In this document: positions 5,418 to 6,746 of the stretch, one piece after another
Numbering within the stretch: the first letter of the stretch is position 1
Layout of the letters: each line of letters opens with the position of its first letter
Assembly (NCBI GenBank): GCA_029060585.1
Contig: JAIDTS010000030.1
Coordinates: 1 to 6,746, forward strand
Length of the DNA stretch: 6,746 nt
Source of the DNA: Muribaculaceae bacterium
Lineage (GTDB): Bacteria; Bacteroidota; Bacteroidia; Bacteroidales; Muribaculaceae
Direction of reading: 5' to 3'
Position numbers and translations under genes: made by a program
The notes under the pieces: model-generated
Seen by the model: only the letters and a program-made list of their open reading frames with translations
Told to the model about the DNA's origin: nothing
Databases searched by the model: none

Positions 5418-5550
5418 AGCGCAGGAACTGCGCTTTTGCTCTGCGCTCTCCGGGCGACGCGAAGCAGCCCGTAATCTTTACGTGCTCGCTCCGGTCGTGA
5501 CGCGAAGCTTACTTAAGCATTGATTCTTTGCCCCTCTGCGCCCTCTGCGT
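5418..5550. repeat. Cluster of short repeats and hairpins in the panC-panD spacer
   Basis: The 237-base spacer (5342-5578) holds no credible gene but several repeats. AGCGCAG/CTGCGCT (5418-5424, 5428-5434) is a 7-bp hairpin with a GAA loop and a TTTT run beginning at its last base. CGGGC/GCCCG (5451-5455, 5467-5471) can pair. The decamer GACGCGAAGC occurs at 5456-5465 and 5499-5508, each preceded by a CTCCGG-like stretch. CCCTCTGCG is duplicated in tandem at 5532-5549, and CTCTGCG also occurs at 5439-5445. The rest of the spacer is AT-rich. This looks like a degenerate dispersed intergenic repeat. Whether it affects panD expression cannot be seen. Confidence 0.6.
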
Positions 5551-5578
5551 GAGATTCTTAGAGCTTGCGAAAGTTGAG

Positions 5579-6427
5579 TTACTTATATCTTATGTTGTCG
5601 ATGAGACGCACTTTGCCGCAATAGACGGTGATGCAGCCAACGATGTCGGGCGATTCCGACCATTCCTCCACCGGAAGGAGCGTGCGCCCGTCTACTATCT
5701 CGAAATACTCTACGTTCATGTGCGGAATGGCGTCGATACGCTCTACCACAGTGTCGTGGGTAGCCTGAACTGAGTGATCCTTGGCATATTCGACGCTGTA
5801 GGCGAGGGCCTCGTGGATTCCGGGGGCTACATTACGCTGCTCTTCAGTCAGAAGCGCGTTGCGTGAGGAAAGCGCGAGCCCGTCGTCTGCCCTCTTGATG
5901 GGCACCGGGACTATCTCGACGTCGATATGTTCCGACTCCACCATGTTCCTGATCACGGCTATCTGCTGGAAGTCCTTCTCGCCAAAATAGGCGCGGGTAG
6001 GACGACAGAGGCGGAACAGTCGGCTGACCACCTGCGCCACTCCCTGGAAATGACCGGGACGGAACTTTCCTTCCATAACTTCCGCCGCCGTTCCGAGCTG
6101 GAACTCATGATCCGGATCAGTTCCATCGGGATACATCTCCTCGACCGTTGGAGCGAACACTGCCGTAGTGCCCTCTCCGGCGAGGAGACGGAAGTCCTCT
6201 TCCTCGTTTCGCGGATAGGTAGCGAGGTCGTTGGGATTATTGAACTGGGTAGGATTGACGAATACGCTGACCAGAGCCACATCGTTTTCCGAGACGGCCC
6301 TTTTGACGAGCGACAGGTGCCCGTCGTGCAGGGCTCCCATTGTCGGGACAAACCCTATCGTCTTTCCTTTGCCGAGCGCTCCGGCCACGAAAGACTCCAG
6401 ATCGCCGACACTTCTAATTATCTGCAT
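5579..6427 (-). CDS. panC: Pantothenate synthetase (pantoate--beta-alanine ligase)
   Basis: PanC condenses pantoate with beta-alanine using ATP, via a pantoyl-adenylate, to make pantothenate. From the chosen start the 282 residues carry [10 protein letters not shown] (28-37; the HxGH nucleotide-binding motif), VNPTQF (57-62), GHFQGV (125-130), YFGEKDFQQ (147-155) and LALSSRN (184-190, the KMSKS-like loop). The frame is open 26 codons further upstream to 6505, but those residues are basic and unlike the family. The predicted transcription start is also close to 6505, so [10 protein letters not shown] at 6427 is preferred; the ATG at 6431-6433 is the alternative. panD follows on the same strand after a repeat-rich spacer. 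The gene is divergent from the one at 6721. Confidence 0.97.
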   Translation of the reverse strand: MQIIRSVGDLESFVAGALGKGKTIGFVPTMGALHDGHLSLVKRAVSENDVALVSVFVNPTQFNNPNDLATYPRNEEEDFRLLAGEGTTAVFAPTVEEMYPDGTDPDHEFQLGTAAEVMEGKFRPGHFQGVAQVVSRLFRLCRPTRAYFGEKDFQQIAVIRNMVESEHIDVEIVPVPIKRADDGLALSSRNALLTEEQRNVAPGIHEALAYSVEYAKDHSVQATHDTVVERIDAIPHMNVEYFEIVDGRTLLPVEEWSESPDIVGCITVYCGKVRLIDNIRYK

Positions 6428-6509
6428 TGCCATTGCTTTAGAATGATTGTCTTTTCTTTTTTTCCATCTCCGAAAAGGAGACATACTACGCATTTGTAGT
6501 TTCAACTTG

Positions 6510-6541
6510 CAAAGTTAATAAATAAGTCAGAAACTGACCAA
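6510..6541 (-). promoter_or_regulatory. Promoter of panC (panC-panD-ffh unit)
   Basis: Read leftward, TAACTTTG at 6517-6510 matches the Bacteroidota -7 consensus TAnnTTTG exactly. TTGG at 6541-6538 is a partial match to the -33 box with a 20-base spacer. Transcription would begin near 6503-6506, giving a leader of about 75 bases before the preferred panC start. The -33 element is weak. Confidence 0.6.
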
Positions 6542-6654
6542 GCATTTCCGTCAAAAAACACAACTCTATGTTAAAAAAAACGAAAATCGGCGCCACGAAA
6601 TGCAAAAGAATCAAAAAGCGGAGCCGATTTAAGGCCTATATGGAATTTTTTTTG

Positions 6655-6662
6655 TAATTTTG
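6655..6662 (+). promoter_or_regulatory. -7 promoter element of the rightward gene at 6721
   Basis: TAATTTTG is an exact TAnnTTTG match placed 58 bases before the ATG at 6721. No good TTTG lies at the usual distance; GATTTAAG (6626-6633) is the nearest candidate and is poorly spaced. Transcription would begin around 6667-6669. Confidence 0.55.
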
Positions 6663-6674
6663 CACTCCGGCATG

Positions 6675-6692
6675 TCGCTTCGCGCGAAGCGA
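6675..6692. repeat. 18-bp perfect palindrome in the 5' leader of the gene at 6721
   Basis: TCGCTTCGCGCGAAGCGA is fully self-complementary and lies 6-8 bases after the predicted transcription start. In RNA it would fold into a stem at the extreme 5' end, which could protect the mRNA; as DNA it could be a dimer binding site. Its CGCGAAGC half also occurs in the panC-panD spacer repeats (5458-5465, 5501-5508). Its function is unknown. Confidence 0.7.
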
Positions 6693-6720
6693 GGTGGCAT
6701 ACGGATAAAGAATCAAAGAT

Positions 6721-6746
6721 ATGGCCAAGAAAAAATTCCTATTCGT
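6721..6746 (+). CDS. 5' end of a probable glycogen/starch synthase (partial)
   Basis: An ATG at 6721 opens a frame that runs off the window and reads MAKKKFLF. Lysines followed by a hydrophobic beta-strand fit the first strand of a GT-B glycosyltransferase. In Bacteroidales a glycogen/starch synthase with a very similar start commonly sits divergent from panC, and this context is the main reason for the call. Only eight residues are visible, so the identity is an inference from position. The -7 box at 6655-6662 and the leader palindrome at 6675-6692 precede it, and no Shine-Dalgarno sequence is seen before the ATG. Confidence 0.55.

Noticed and set aside
5418..5437. Rightward intrinsic terminator (7-bp stem plus TTTT)
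   Set aside because: No rightward gene exists for it to end, and leftward it lacks a T-tract. It is kept only as part of the repeat cluster.
5341..5773. Rightward frames of 60 and 81 codons in and beside the panC-panD spacer
   Set aside because: They consist of repeat sequence or antisense of the panC end, with no promoter, no start context and no family resemblance.
5927..6499. 190-codon rightward frame opposite panC
   Set aside because: It is the antisense shadow of a gene with full PanC motifs and has no recognisable domain.
6584..6630. AAATCGGC/GCCGATTT inverted repeat between panC and the rightward gene
   Set aside because: Eight-base arms 31 bases apart, with no relation to either promoter box, are close to chance expectation.
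1..6746. CRISPR array, tRNA or rRNA genes, or insertion-sequence transposase
   Set aside because: No spaced direct repeats of CRISPR length, no tRNA or rRNA core sequences and no transposase-like frames were seen on either strand.

Overview
The window looks like a chromosomal segment from a Bacteroidales bacterium (phylum Bacteroidota). Three things suggest this. The recognisable promoters match the Bacteroidota form TTTG-N19-21-TAnnTTTG, at 2388-2419 (+), 2329-2359 (-), 6510-6541 (-) and 6655-6662 (+). The gene starts lack a clear Shine-Dalgarno sequence and are preceded by A-rich DNA. A pantothenate gene (panC) lies back to back with a gene whose product begins MAKKKFLF, as expected for Bacteroidales glycogen/starch synthase. 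The exact genus cannot be read from the sequence.

Left part (1-2360): the end of an unrecognised rightward gene (1-102) faces a leftward operon. The operon encodes an ABC transporter ATPase (1448-2281), a six-helix membrane partner (672-1448), a short YtrA-type GntR repressor (296-667) and possibly a 25-residue membrane peptide (200-277). The genes overlap or nearly touch. A palindrome (2304-2327) sits on the predicted transcription start of the operon and is the obvious candidate operator for the repressor. A 15-bp perfect inverted repeat (136-203) marks the convergent junction.

Centre (2360-2825): about 500 bases contain no convincing protein gene but are not empty. A near-perfect rightward promoter is followed by about 280 nt of strongly foldable sequence, with two adjacent hairpins that can be closed by UUCG tetraloops, a 7-bp enclosing helix and a 10-bp hairpin. 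It ends in a 15-bp terminator-like stem-loop (2672-2706). This has the architecture of an unassigned non-coding RNA gene or of a long attenuating leader for the downstream nitroreductase. It is followed by a 9-bp tandem repeat array (2721-2792). This is the most interesting part of the window.

Right part (2826-6746): a flavin nitroreductase (2826-3578) converges on the leftward genes panC (5579-6427), panD (4991-5341) and ffh (3629-4972), with a 15-bp-stem terminator between (3584-3617). PanD makes beta-alanine from aspartate and PanC joins it to pantoate to give pantothenate, so these two genes supply consecutive steps of coenzyme A precursor synthesis. ffh, the protein of the signal recognition particle, follows panD by 18 bases and is probably co-transcribed with it. 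The 237-bp panC-panD spacer is full of short repeats. At the right edge a divergent gene begins at 6721, behind its own promoter and a leader containing an 18-bp perfect palindrome.
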